From contig JAWLDA010000018.1 of NCBI GenBank assembly GCA_041686855.1, positions 23,135 to 87,134 on the forward strand: a stretch of DNA of 64,000 bases, given 5' to 3'. Positions 8,950-16,287 of this stretch are shown here, piece by piece; within the stretch, counting starts at the first letter, position 1, and every line of letters starts with the position of its first letter. This stretch comes from JAWLDA01 sp041686855. Lineage in GTDB: Bacteria; Bacillota; Limnochordia; DTU080; RSA5. The translations under genes were made by a program, and so were the position numbers. A model generated the notes under the pieces. That model saw only the letters and a program-made list of their open reading frames with translations. It searched no databases and was not told the origin of the DNA.

Positions 8950-8978
8950 ATTATACCACGACGTGTCGATGAGTACAA
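8950..8978 (-). promoter_or_regulatory. ctsR: SigA-type promoter of the ctsR operon
   Basis: TTGTAC (8973-8978) and a perfect TATAAT (8950-8955) are 17 bases apart on the minus strand. CtsR-like boxes flank the promoter on both sides. Confidence 0.8.
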
Positions 8979-8986
8979 ACACCATT

Positions 8987-9003
8987 TTTGACATTTCCTG
9001 ACC
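8987..9003 (-). promoter_or_regulatory. CtsR operator 2
   Basis: On the minus strand GGTCAGG-AAA-TGTCAAA, a second heptad pair with the same 3-base spacer, just upstream of the -35 box. It is slightly weaker than operator 1. Confidence 0.7.
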
Positions 9004-9042
9004 TTTTACCTTTCAGAGCTATCGGTTCGGCCAGAAGGACCG

Positions 9043-10191
9043 CTACCCAAGTTCCTGGCGAATTGCCTCCACCAACCTGCCGACTTCTCCCTCGGTATTG
9101 AACGCGTGAAATGACGCCCTTATACTGTACGGTTTGGGAATCGACCGCACCACAATCCGATGCTTGGACCACAACTGCTTCACCAATGCCTCTTGATCAA
9201 CGCCATCAACCTGAAAGGTCAACAACCCAGAAGCCGCGTCCGAGGGCGAAAGGATGCGTACCTCGTTGATGGTCTCCAACTCCCGTCGAGCCTGATGAGC
9301 CAGGTCGCGCGCGTGTTCAAAGATTTGCTCCCACCCAATTGAGGTGAGTATTTGGATTGCCTTCGCCAGCGAAGCGAAGGCCGGGGCGTGCATTGTACCG
9401 GTCTCAAAGCGGCGAGCGTCCGCGTGAAAGGAGAATGAGAGCCCGGAGAGGTCCTCGCTCTCGACTGACGCCCAGCCGACCCGCGTAGGCTCAATACGAT
9501 CGATCACATCCTCACGCACATAGAGCCCACCGGTTCCTTCAGGACCTAGAAGCCACTTCTGCCCCGGAAACGCATAAGCGTGGCATTCCATGGCACCGAC
9601 GTCCACAGGCACGTGGCCGGCACCTTGCGCTCCGTCGACAACGACGAGTCCGCCGACCTTTTCGACATCAGAGACCACTTCCTGGATCGGCAACACCGCC
9701 CCCGTTGCGTATGAGACGTGACTGATGCATACCAATCGAGTCCGGTCAGTGCACGCCTGGGAAATCGCCGACGCCGGCAGCGCTCCTTCGTGGCTTTCGA
9801 GATTAATGATCTTTACACCGTGTGTGCGCGCAAGATGCACCCAGGGGGCAATCCCCGAGGTGTGTTCGAGGTCGGAGATAATGATTTCGTCGCCGGCCTT
9901 CCATGTTAGGCCGGCCGCGACGACACCTAATCCTTCGCTCGTCGAGTGCATGAGGGCCACGGTATTCGCCGGTGCGCTGATCGCTCCAGCGATTGCACGT
10001 CTCGCTCCGCTCAACGCCTCCATGTATGCGCGCATCGCCGGCGGCGATGCAAAGCCTTCGCTTCCGATCAGTTCAAGTAGCGCGATCTCTTCGTCTATCG
10101 CCGGCCTGGGCGTAGGGCCCGAGGTCCCTGTATTAAGGTACGTCCGATCAGCCACCGCCGGTATCATAGCACGCAATTCATCCAGATTCAC
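9043..10191 (-). CDS. Aminotransferase class V (cysteine desulfurase/epimerase-like)
   Basis: 382 aa from GTG 10191, which has a GAGGTGGA site 6 bases upstream; the frame is open further but the extra part has no family similarity. It is a PLP-dependent fold-type I enzyme: TYLNTGTSGPTP near residue 18, the aspartate VVVDGAQGAGH that contacts the pyridine ring, and the Schiff-base lysine in FPGQKWLLGPEGTGG. The nearest families are isopenicillin-N-epimerase-like and selenocysteine lyase/cysteine desulfurase-like proteins; the substrate cannot be read from sequence. It ends just upstream of the ctsR promoter and is divergent from the amidase gene. Confidence 0.85.
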   Translation of the reverse strand: MNLDELRAMIPAVADRTYLNTGTSGPTPRPAIDEEIALLELIGSEGFASPPAMRAYMEALSGARRAIAGAISAPANTVALMHSTSEGLGVVAAGLTWKAGDEIIISDLEHTSGIAPWVHLARTHGVKIINLESHEGALPASAISQACTDRTRLVCISHVSYATGAVLPIQEVVSDVEKVGGLVVVDGAQGAGHVPVDVGAMECHAYAFPGQKWLLGPEGTGGLYVREDVIDRIEPTRVGWASVESEDLSGLSFSFHADARRFETGTMHAPAFASLAKAIQILTSIGWEQIFEHARDLAHQARRELETINEVRILSPSDAASGLLTFQVDGVDQEALVKQLWSKHRIVVRSIPKPYSIRASFHAFNTEGEVGRLVEAIRQELG

Positions 10192-10298
10192 ACGAATCCA
10201 CCTCTTTGACCTTGGAGTTACACTTCCGTTTCGTTCTCGTTCTAACGTCGCAGCTCCCACTCGTAGAGTTGGGTAAAGAGGAGGGCTTTGTAACGATC

Positions 10299-11072
10299 AT
10301 GCGATTTGTGGCGAAATGGGGAGCTATACTATTGATTGCAACCGGTCTCATCATCGCGCTCGGTTTCTTCGTGCGCGTAACGGCGCCGGCCCACCCCCTG
10401 GATCTCCCCCTCCTCGGACTCACAGTCGTTGTTGACCCCGGGCACGGGGGTATCGATCCGGGGTGCCACCGTGACGACATCCTTGAGAAAGGCCTTGCGT
10501 TACAAGTTGGGCTTGTACTAGCCGAAATCCTTGAAGGCAAAGGTGCCACCGTACACCTAACACGCACCGAGGATATCGAGCTTAGTCATCTCACCGATCA
10601 GGAGCGGACGCGCCATCGGCGCGATCTGCGCGCCCGGGTCAATTTCGCCAACGATCACGGTGCGGACGTGATGCTCAGTCTGCACGTGAACACTGCAGGG
10701 TCAAGCCAAATGGGCGGTGCGATGCTCTTTTACCACGGGTCCTCTCCAAACGGGAAACGTCTAGCGACGTCCCTCCTCGAAGTGCTGGGCACTGTCGTTC
10801 CAGGGAACCAAAACGGAGCGCTGCCGGCGAACTTCTTTATCCTGCGTCACAGTACCATGCCTGCGGTCCTCGTTGAGATGGGCTTCCTCTCGAACGCCCA
10901 AGACCGCAACCTCCTCACAACCCAGGCCGGCCAGCAGAGCATCGCTCAAGCAATTGCGAATGGGCTCGAAGCGTATGTAACAGATCGTCAGCACGGGGAC
11001 GATGATGCGACTACGCCCACTTTCTCTCGTCCTCTTCCGCTCCTTGACGGGCATCACTGCCTCACCGAGTAA
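10299..11072 (+). CDS. N-acetylmuramoyl-L-alanine amidase (Amidase_3, CwlD-like)
   Basis: 257 aa with one N-terminal membrane segment (residues about 7-27), then an Amidase_3 domain. All zinc and catalytic positions are visible: the histidine in VVDPGHGGIDPG, the glutamate in DILEKGLALQ, the histidine in MLSLHVN and the glutamate in LVEMGFLSN. Such enzymes cleave the amide bond between MurNAc and the peptide stem outside the membrane; CwlD is the sporulation version that starts muramic-lactam formation in the cortex. The spmAB genes directly downstream favour a sporulation role. The ATG has a GAGGAGG site, though 14 bases away. Confidence 0.88.
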   Translation: MRFVAKWGAILLIATGLIIALGFFVRVTAPAHPLDLPLLGLTVVVDPGHGGIDPGCHRDDILEKGLALQVGLVLAEILEGKGATVHLTRTEDIELSHLTDQERTRHRRDLRARVNFANDHGADVMLSLHVNTAGSSQMGGAMLFYHGSSPNGKRLATSLLEVLGTVVPGNQNGALPANFFILRHSTMPAVLVEMGFLSNAQDRNLLTTQAGQQSIAQAIANGLEAYVTDRQHGDDDATTPTFSRPLPLLDGHHCLTE

Positions 11073-11106
11073 ATTACCCGACTCTTCGCAAGGGAGGCAA
11101 GAGGCC

Positions 11107-11706
11107 ATGAACATCATCTGGACCTTCATCATCGTCGTCGGAGTCCTCTTTGCCTTGCCACAAGGCCCCGACGGTGCGCGCGAGTTGACCAACGGCCTCA
11201 TCAAGGGAGCCGAAGACGCCGTCATCTTTGCGTTCGGGCTCATTGGCGTGCTGGCCTTTTGGTCAGGGATGTTGCGGGTTGCCGACGAGGCGGGGATCAC
11301 CACGCTGATAGGGCGCCTGCTTTCACCACTCGTGCGCCGAATCTTCCCTTCGATCCCTCCAGGTCATTCAGCAAACGCATCGATTGTGATGGCGCTCTCA
11401 GCAAACCTCCTCGGTCTTGGAAATGCAGCCACCCCCCTCGGACTCAAGGTGATGAGCGACCTCGCCGATCTCAACGGAGATTCCGACGAAGCCTCCGACG
11501 CCATGTGTACATTCTTGGCGCTTTCGACATCCAGTGTAACCCTTATACCCGGCACCGTGATCGCTGTGCGGGCGGCTGCAGGTTCTGCCGATCCGGCGGC
11601 CATTATGAGCACCACGCTCATTGCCACCATTGCCTCAACCACCGCAGCCTTGACGCTCGACCGTCTCTTTCGCCGCCGACGACACCAAGGAGGTCCTCGC
11701 CAATGA
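11107..11706 (+). CDS. spmA: Spore maturation protein A
   Basis: 199 aa integral membrane protein with a nucleoside-recognition (Gate) domain. Membrane segments are seen near residues 3-20, 38-60 and in the second half, and the conserved ANLLGLGNAATPLGLK motif lies near residues 100-115. Together with SpmB it is needed for proper spore core dehydration in Bacillus. The start has a GGGAGGC site. The stop overlaps the spmB start in ATGA. Confidence 0.92.
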   Translation: MNIIWTFIIVVGVLFALPQGPDGARELTNGLIKGAEDAVIFAFGLIGVLAFWSGMLRVADEAGITTLIGRLLSPLVRRIFPSIPPGHSANASIVMALSANLLGLGNAATPLGLKVMSDLADLNGDSDEASDAMCTFLALSTSSVTLIPGTVIAVRAAAGSADPAAIMSTTLIATIASTTAALTLDRLFRRRRHQGGPRQ

Positions 11707-12236
11707 TTGAGAGCATTCAAAAGCTCTCGTTATGGGCCATTCCGATGGCGGTACTTATCATTCCTCTGATCGCATACTTGCGCGGCGTCAAAGTGTACGA
11801 AGTCTTTTGTGAAGGTGCCCGTGAGGGGTTTGATACTGCAGTCCACGTCCTGCCGTATCTGGTAGCGATGTTTGTCGCCATCGGGCTCTTTCGCGCGTCG
11901 CAGGCGTTTGATGCGGTCCTTTCGCTCGTGGCCCACCCAGCGGCATTCGTCGGCATCCCTGCGGAGATCCTTCCTCTAGCCCTGCTACGCCCTCTTTCGG
12001 GCTCCGGCGCGCTCGGCTACCTCGCTGAGCTGCTCGCGAAGCATGGTCCGGACTCAACCATCGGATTAATCGCCTCGACGATGCAAGGAAGCACCGAGAC
12101 GACGTTTTACGTACTCACCGTCTACTTTGGGTCCGTCGGTATTCGTAAGGCGCGACATGCAGTCTCGGTCGGCCTATTTGCGGATTTCGTCGGTTTTGTT
12201 GCGGCCGTCGTTGCAGTATCGTGGGTTTTCTCATAG
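11703..12236 (+). CDS. spmB: Spore maturation protein B
   Basis: 177 aa, a second nucleoside-recognition-domain membrane protein and partner of SpmA. Conserved RPLSGSGALGYLAE and the STETTFYVLTVYFGSVG segment (residues about 128-145) are diagnostic of SpmB. The ATG overlaps the spmA stop by four bases, so the pair is translationally coupled. This gene is one of the best pointers to endospore formation in the window. Confidence 0.93.
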   Translation: MIESIQKLSLWAIPMAVLIIPLIAYLRGVKVYEVFCEGAREGFDTAVHVLPYLVAMFVAIGLFRASQAFDAVLSLVAHPAAFVGIPAEILPLALLRPLSGSGALGYLAELLAKHGPDSTIGLIASTMQGSTETTFYVLTVYFGSVGIRKARHAVSVGLFADFVGFVAAVVAVSWVFS

Positions 12237-12318
12237 TAGGACATTGCCGGTTTAGCTGGGGATTACCGTTAGTTTCCAGAGACTACCCACAGGATTAAGT
12301 GATACTCTTTTCGAAACA

Positions 12319-12921
12319 ATGCCTATCACCAAGCGCGGACCCGAGCCTATAACGTCGACGCGATGTAGCGGTCCGATGCTTTGGGAGTTGAGTGGCCTGA
12401 CGAAATCATCGCGAATTCATCAAATTGACGAACACACCCGCTTAGTCGGGCTTTTCCCGGATAACATTTACGTGCAACGTCTGGTCGACAGGGCGGAGAC
12501 ATTGGGAATATCGTTCGCTACTAGCCCCGTCAAAGAGCAGTGGCTATATCATCCCGAACATGAGAGAATCTATGTGTGGGAGCCAGACCTTGCGTTACAA
12601 TCCCTTAGCTATCTTGTCGTGATACTGGCCCACGAGTTAGGACATGCTCGTGATTTTGAGGAGAATCCGGCGCACCTCCGACTCACTCGTAACCTTCTTT
12701 GGTCCGAGGTACCACATTCTGTGGAGATTGCCGCGTTTGTGAATGGCTTTGCAATTCTCAAAGAGCTTTGGATTCCCGTGAGCCTCGATCAGTATATCCT
12801 CATGATCTCACCAGAAATTGCGGTAGACGTACGCCGTCAGATTGAAGGATTTCGCGTCTGCTGTCTTCTCTCTCCCAGGAGAGCTTCCACGACCGTCCAA
12901 CGGGCACAAGCCGCATCATAA
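12319..12921 (+). CDS. Putative zinc metallopeptidase with HELGH motif
   Basis: 200 aa with no family I can name. The centre holds VILAHELGHARDFEE (near residues 107-121), an HExxH zinc-binding helix, and a glutamate about 30 residues later (SVEIAAFVNG) that could be the third ligand. No signal peptide or membrane segment is seen. No good ribosome-binding site precedes the ATG at 12319, so the real start may be further in, such as ATG 12376. It follows spmAB on the same strand after an 82-base gap. ImmA/IrrE-like and other gluzincin families are possible relatives. Confidence 0.6.
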   Translation: MPITKRGPEPITSTRCSGPMLWELSGLTKSSRIHQIDEHTRLVGLFPDNIYVQRLVDRAETLGISFATSPVKEQWLYHPEHERIYVWEPDLALQSLSYLVVILAHELGHARDFEENPAHLRLTRNLLWSEVPHSVEIAAFVNGFAILKELWIPVSLDQYILMISPEIAVDVRRQIEGFRVCCLLSPRRASTTVQRAQAAS

Positions 12922-12940
12922 CTCGTTTCCAACGTAACGT

Positions 12941-12974
12941 GGCGCTCCTCAGCTCTTTCCTTCCGAGGAGCGCC
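12941..12974. terminator. Hairpin between convergent genes
   Basis: A perfect 10-bp inverted repeat (GGCGCTCCTC/GAGGAGCGCC) with a 14-base loop lies between the converging genes ending at 12921 and 12984. On the plus strand it is followed by only three T, so it is a weak intrinsic terminator at best. Confidence 0.55.
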
Positions 12975-12983
12975 TTTCACCCA

Positions 12984-13928
12984 CTACTGCATCGAGGTCG
13001 GCACTAACGAGAGCGCCTTGATTCGCGTCTCCCGCATCACTTCGATATAGAACTCCGTACCGACGGGCACCACATGCGGATTACCCCGTACAAAGTAACC
13101 TGCCGCCAATCCGATCGGCCCCAGGAGGACGACGCCGGCCAGGCTAGCACCGGCCGCCAGTTCGATCGACTTATTCTTCTCTGTTGCCCGCTCAGCAATT
13201 TGTAGCGTCACTCGCGTAGAATCGATTGCACGCGTGTTGCCAAAATCCACTTGCACCAAGCCATCTTGACCGAGGCGTCCAGCGCTATCGACCGTAATGA
13301 CATGACCGTTGCCCTCTGCACCGGCCGCAATGGCCACTTGGTTTTCGATGCGAACATCCTCGGAGACTCGGAACCTTACCGGATCGTTCGGCTTCACCTT
13401 TTCCGAATTTAACTCAGTGAGAAGCTCAATTCGAACGAGAGTCCCCTTGGGTATCACGACGTCCGAGACGTATATCTTGCCCCCAGGCCACATCAAACCC
13501 AACAGGTTGTCCAGTCGCTCGACCAGCCCATCACTGCTTTGTGTCTGACCGTACATCGCCATCTCCATCTGATCGAGACGGCGACTGATCGACGGACCCT
13601 CGTTGATCTCTTGGAACATGGCCCATTCGATCGCGTTGAGTTTCATGGTCAACGAGACGTCGCCGTCGGCGCCAGTTAGGAGGTTAACCATTTTTTGCAG
13701 GCGAACGAGGAAGGCGCTCTCCGATTGGGGCTGACCCAAAACGTCACGCTCGGCACGCTCCAAACGTGTCAACAGCGCTCCTTCTTGAGACTTCCCGTAA
13801 AGAATCTCTTCGATCTGAACAAGCCCCGGGGGTCCAACTGCGACCTCCTGGGCCGACACTCCAGGCGCCACCGCGGCCACTAGAAGTGCCAATACAAGTA
13901 CGTACGCTACAAACCCATACTTTCTCAC
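12984..13928 (-). CDS. Secreted protein with tandem helical repeats, function unknown
   Basis: 314 aa from GTG 13928 with an AGGAGGAG site. A clear signal peptide ends near residue 26 (GVSAQE). Residues about 35-145 hold roughly four ~30-residue repeats of the pattern hydrophobic-EE-LYG-Q-EG-L--RL--hE, then a beta-rich part (residues 155-245) and a glycine/alanine hydrophobic hairpin near 255-280 that could insert in a membrane. No known domain is recognised. It is immediately downstream of the barrel protein at 13968, with 39 bases between them, so both are probably envelope components made from one transcript. Confidence 0.65.
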   Translation of the reverse strand: MRKYGFVAYVLVLALLVAAVAPGVSAQEVAVGPPGLVQIEEILYGKSQEGALLTRLERAERDVLGQPQSESAFLVRLQKMVNLLTGADGDVSLTMKLNAIEWAMFQEINEGPSISRRLDQMEMAMYGQTQSSDGLVERLDNLLGLMWPGGKIYVSDVVIPKGTLVRIELLTELNSEKVKPNDPVRFRVSEDVRIENQVAIAAGAEGNGHVITVDSAGRLGQDGLVQVDFGNTRAIDSTRVTLQIAERATEKNKSIELAAGASLAGVVLLGPIGLAAGYFVRGNPHVVPVGTEFYIEVMRETRIKALSLVPTSMQ

Positions 13929-13967
13929 GTGTGATCTCCTCCTAACTCTGAGTGGTTGTACACTTCA

Positions 13968-15683
13968 TCAAAACTTAATGGAGACTTCGGCCGTCGTCAC
14001 GTTGCCGTGCACGTCGCCAATCTTGGTAAAGATCTCGTACCTCAGGGAAAGACTGGTATCGTCGAAGTCGTACCGTACCCCAAGGTTCGAACTCGTCTCA
14101 CTCCCTTCAACTTGATCCACAATCGAGAATCCTGCCGACGCTCTTCCAATCGGTCCCACGGTATGCTCGACAGATGCGGACGCCGTCCGAACCGAGCCGC
14201 TCGAAGAGGAACCGGGGCGATCCTTGACGTTCTCTAAGACGTACCCCAAGCTCACTTTACCCTCATCAAAACGGACTTCGAGGTCGACCGCGGTCGTGCG
14301 TTCCGGATCACGCTCGACATTGGAAAGGTCTAACGCGGACCGCTCCGATCGCCGTAGCGAGAGAATCCAACGTCCGATCTCCGCTGACAGATCAAGGCGG
14401 GAGCTCGCCGGTTCCTCCTCTGAAAAGAGTGGGCGGTACCCCGAGCCTGCAGATAGAACGAATGCGCCGACCGTCAGTTCCGGCAACGGATGGAGAATGG
14501 CGCCAACCTTTACCGCCCCTCCGGTGTCGTTCCCTCGTGCACTCTGCGCCATCTCACCCGAAAGAGTCAACTGCGGCGAAATACTGTAGACTCCACCGAG
14601 ACGGATCACCGTACTTTCATCCTCATGGACATCGAGATCGCTCTCATTCTCTACATGAGCCCAGGTGGCACCAAGTTTGAGTCGATCGCTCACACGCATC
14701 GACCCGTCCCACGCCGTCAAGAGAGCGCCTGCTTCGGCACCGACGCCATCCTCCTGCGGGCCGCTGTGCTTGCCCACAATAAGCATCGATCCAAGCTCCC
14801 CAAGACGCACCCCCGCGCGTACACCCGAGAAGCTTTTCGACTGGGCCATGGTCAGCTCACTCAGGCCGTCTCCCGTCACATCCCCTACTCGGGCGATTGC
14901 CGACTGTGCTACGCCGATATCAATAGCACCGGAATCAAGTTCAAACCCTTCTCCTTGATCGGACCATAGACGGCCACTCCCGCTTAGCTCAGCGCCTATC
15001 GCGATCCCGCTTGAAACGGGGGCACCTAACTGCAGCTTATAACTCTGCTCAAGTCCCTCGCCGTGTCCTAGATCACCGTTCTCCAAGTGACTCCCGAATC
15101 CGTTCACATCCACATAGCGAATTCGACTCTCTCCCCGGAGCCGAAAATCTTCAAAGACCCGCCCTATTCCCCGAGCAGTCTCCCCCCGAGTCGAGGGAGT
15201 GCGAAAATCGGCAGGCAACGCATAACCCAACACTTCCATGTGCCCCGCCACATGCTCCAACACGTCATGGAGTGATCTCGCCAAACGTTCGTCGATCGGT
15301 TGCTCCGCGTTGTCGGTGTTATATTTACTGATTAAGCTGCCAAGTGGTGGCATCACAGAATCCGTCGCCGCCTCGCCCACAACGGGGCCGCGCAGGCGAT
15401 CGAGCAACTCCCCTGACCAAACTGAGAGGTCAAAGTAAGTGATGCTCTCCCCGACTCGCACTCGGTCCTCGACGTAAGTAGACCCCAGTCCATAACCGAG
15501 GAACGCCTTCACAGTATCGTACGCAAAGTGATCCTTGGCAACGGTTGCAAAAGGATTCGCTAAGGCTCGGGGCGTGCCGATGCCCAGCCACGCGATCCCA
15601 ACAATAAGAGAGAGGGTGAAGAACACAAGCAGGAAGCCCAAGACGCGTCGCCATTGAAAGCCAATTTTTACACCGACGCTCAT
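13968..15683 (-). CDS. Probable outer-membrane beta-barrel protein with divergent SLH-like domain
   Basis: 571 aa from ATG 15683 (GAAGGAGGG site). A membrane anchor or signal peptide (residues about 12-42) is followed by NPFATVAKDHFAYDTVKAFLGYGLG, which resembles a surface-layer homology repeat, here a single degenerate copy. From about residue 190 the sequence alternates polar and hydrophobic residues in many short strands with turns rich in D, G and S, and it ends in ...SIKF, the terminal Phe typical of barrels assembled by BamA. SLH-barrel proteins of diderm Bacillota tether the outer membrane to peptidoglycan. This call is inferred from pattern and not from a specific family match. Confidence 0.7.
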   Translation of the reverse strand: MSVGVKIGFQWRRVLGFLLVFFTLSLIVGIAWLGIGTPRALANPFATVAKDHFAYDTVKAFLGYGLGSTYVEDRVRVGESITYFDLSVWSGELLDRLRGPVVGEAATDSVMPPLGSLISKYNTDNAEQPIDERLARSLHDVLEHVAGHMEVLGYALPADFRTPSTRGETARGIGRVFEDFRLRGESRIRYVDVNGFGSHLENGDLGHGEGLEQSYKLQLGAPVSSGIAIGAELSGSGRLWSDQGEGFELDSGAIDIGVAQSAIARVGDVTGDGLSELTMAQSKSFSGVRAGVRLGELGSMLIVGKHSGPQEDGVGAEAGALLTAWDGSMRVSDRLKLGATWAHVENESDLDVHEDESTVIRLGGVYSISPQLTLSGEMAQSARGNDTGGAVKVGAILHPLPELTVGAFVLSAGSGYRPLFSEEEPASSRLDLSAEIGRWILSLRRSERSALDLSNVERDPERTTAVDLEVRFDEGKVSLGYVLENVKDRPGSSSSGSVRTASASVEHTVGPIGRASAGFSIVDQVEGSETSSNLGVRYDFDDTSLSLRYEIFTKIGDVHGNVTTAEVSIKF

Positions 15684-15749
15684 GATTGCTCCCTCCTTCT
15701 ACTCTCCAATCTCTTATTGGTCGTCACGATCGCGGGTACATCACTGATC

Positions 15750-16160
15750 CTACCGACCCCTACTCTTTAAAAACCGCTGGGCCAAGATAACGGCCACATA
15801 ATCGTCGATGGGTACAGGGGGAATCTGCATGCTCTGCGGAATGAGGCGTTTTAAGCCCCTCGGCGGATTAGCTGCGAAATAACGGCCTCGGGCCTCCAAC
15901 GATGAGAGGTGTTCGTCCACCACATGGATCTCAGCGATGCGCTCCCGCGCAGAATGACTCTCTAACTCTTTCAAGAATTCCCTAGAGCCGGTTCGGTCGC
16001 CGATGACCAGGTGGAGCGTTCCGTACGTCTGCTGAACCATCTCGATGTGAGTGAGAACATTACTGCGTGGCACGACATGCTGCTCTCGCACTTTGCCGTC
16101 AGCGGAAAGGACGGCGACCCCACACTTCATCCGTCCAGGGTCTACACCTACGATATGCAT
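15750..16160 (-). CDS. RuvC/YqgF-fold nuclease-like protein
   Basis: 136 aa from ATG 16160. It opens with the RNase H-fold signature IVGVDPGRMKCGVAVL, where the aspartate is the first catalytic carboxylate; a second acidic position is in HVVDEHLSSLEARGRYF and a last one in PIDDYVAVILA. The arrangement fits the pre-16S rRNA nuclease YqgF/RuvX and Holliday-junction RuvC superfamily, though it is not a standard YqgF. It lies upstream of the barrel protein gene on the same strand, a context that gives no functional clue. Confidence 0.65.
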   Translation of the reverse strand: MHIVGVDPGRMKCGVAVLSADGKVREQHVVPRSNVLTHIEMVQQTYGTLHLVIGDRTGSREFLKELESHSARERIAEIHVVDEHLSSLEARGRYFAANPPRGLKRLIPQSMQIPPVPIDDYVAVILAQRFLKSRGR

Positions 16161-16220
16161 GGGCCGTGAGTCCAACCTTTACGCCCCGCCCCTTACTCGC
16201 GAGAACGCTGCGGATTTGAG

Positions 16221-16258
16221 GAGAGCCCCCGGGAACGTCGTTCTCTACGGGGGCTCTC
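16221..16258. terminator. Strong hairpin upstream of the YqgF-like gene
   Basis: A perfect 10-bp stem (GAGAGCCCCC with GGGGGCTCTC) has a further inner inverted repeat (GAACG/CGTTC). It sits just past the end of the OmpM-like gene (minus strand), where it would serve as transcript end, but it lacks a T run on either strand. Confidence 0.55.
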
Positions 16259-16287
16259 ACCAGTTCATCAATCAGCCGTAATGGGTA

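Noticed and set aside
8880..8978. Longer ctsR open frame from TTG 8978
   Set aside because: The TTG overlaps the -35 box and the -10 box lies downstream of it, so this part is not transcribed from that promoter; no ribosome-binding site is present.
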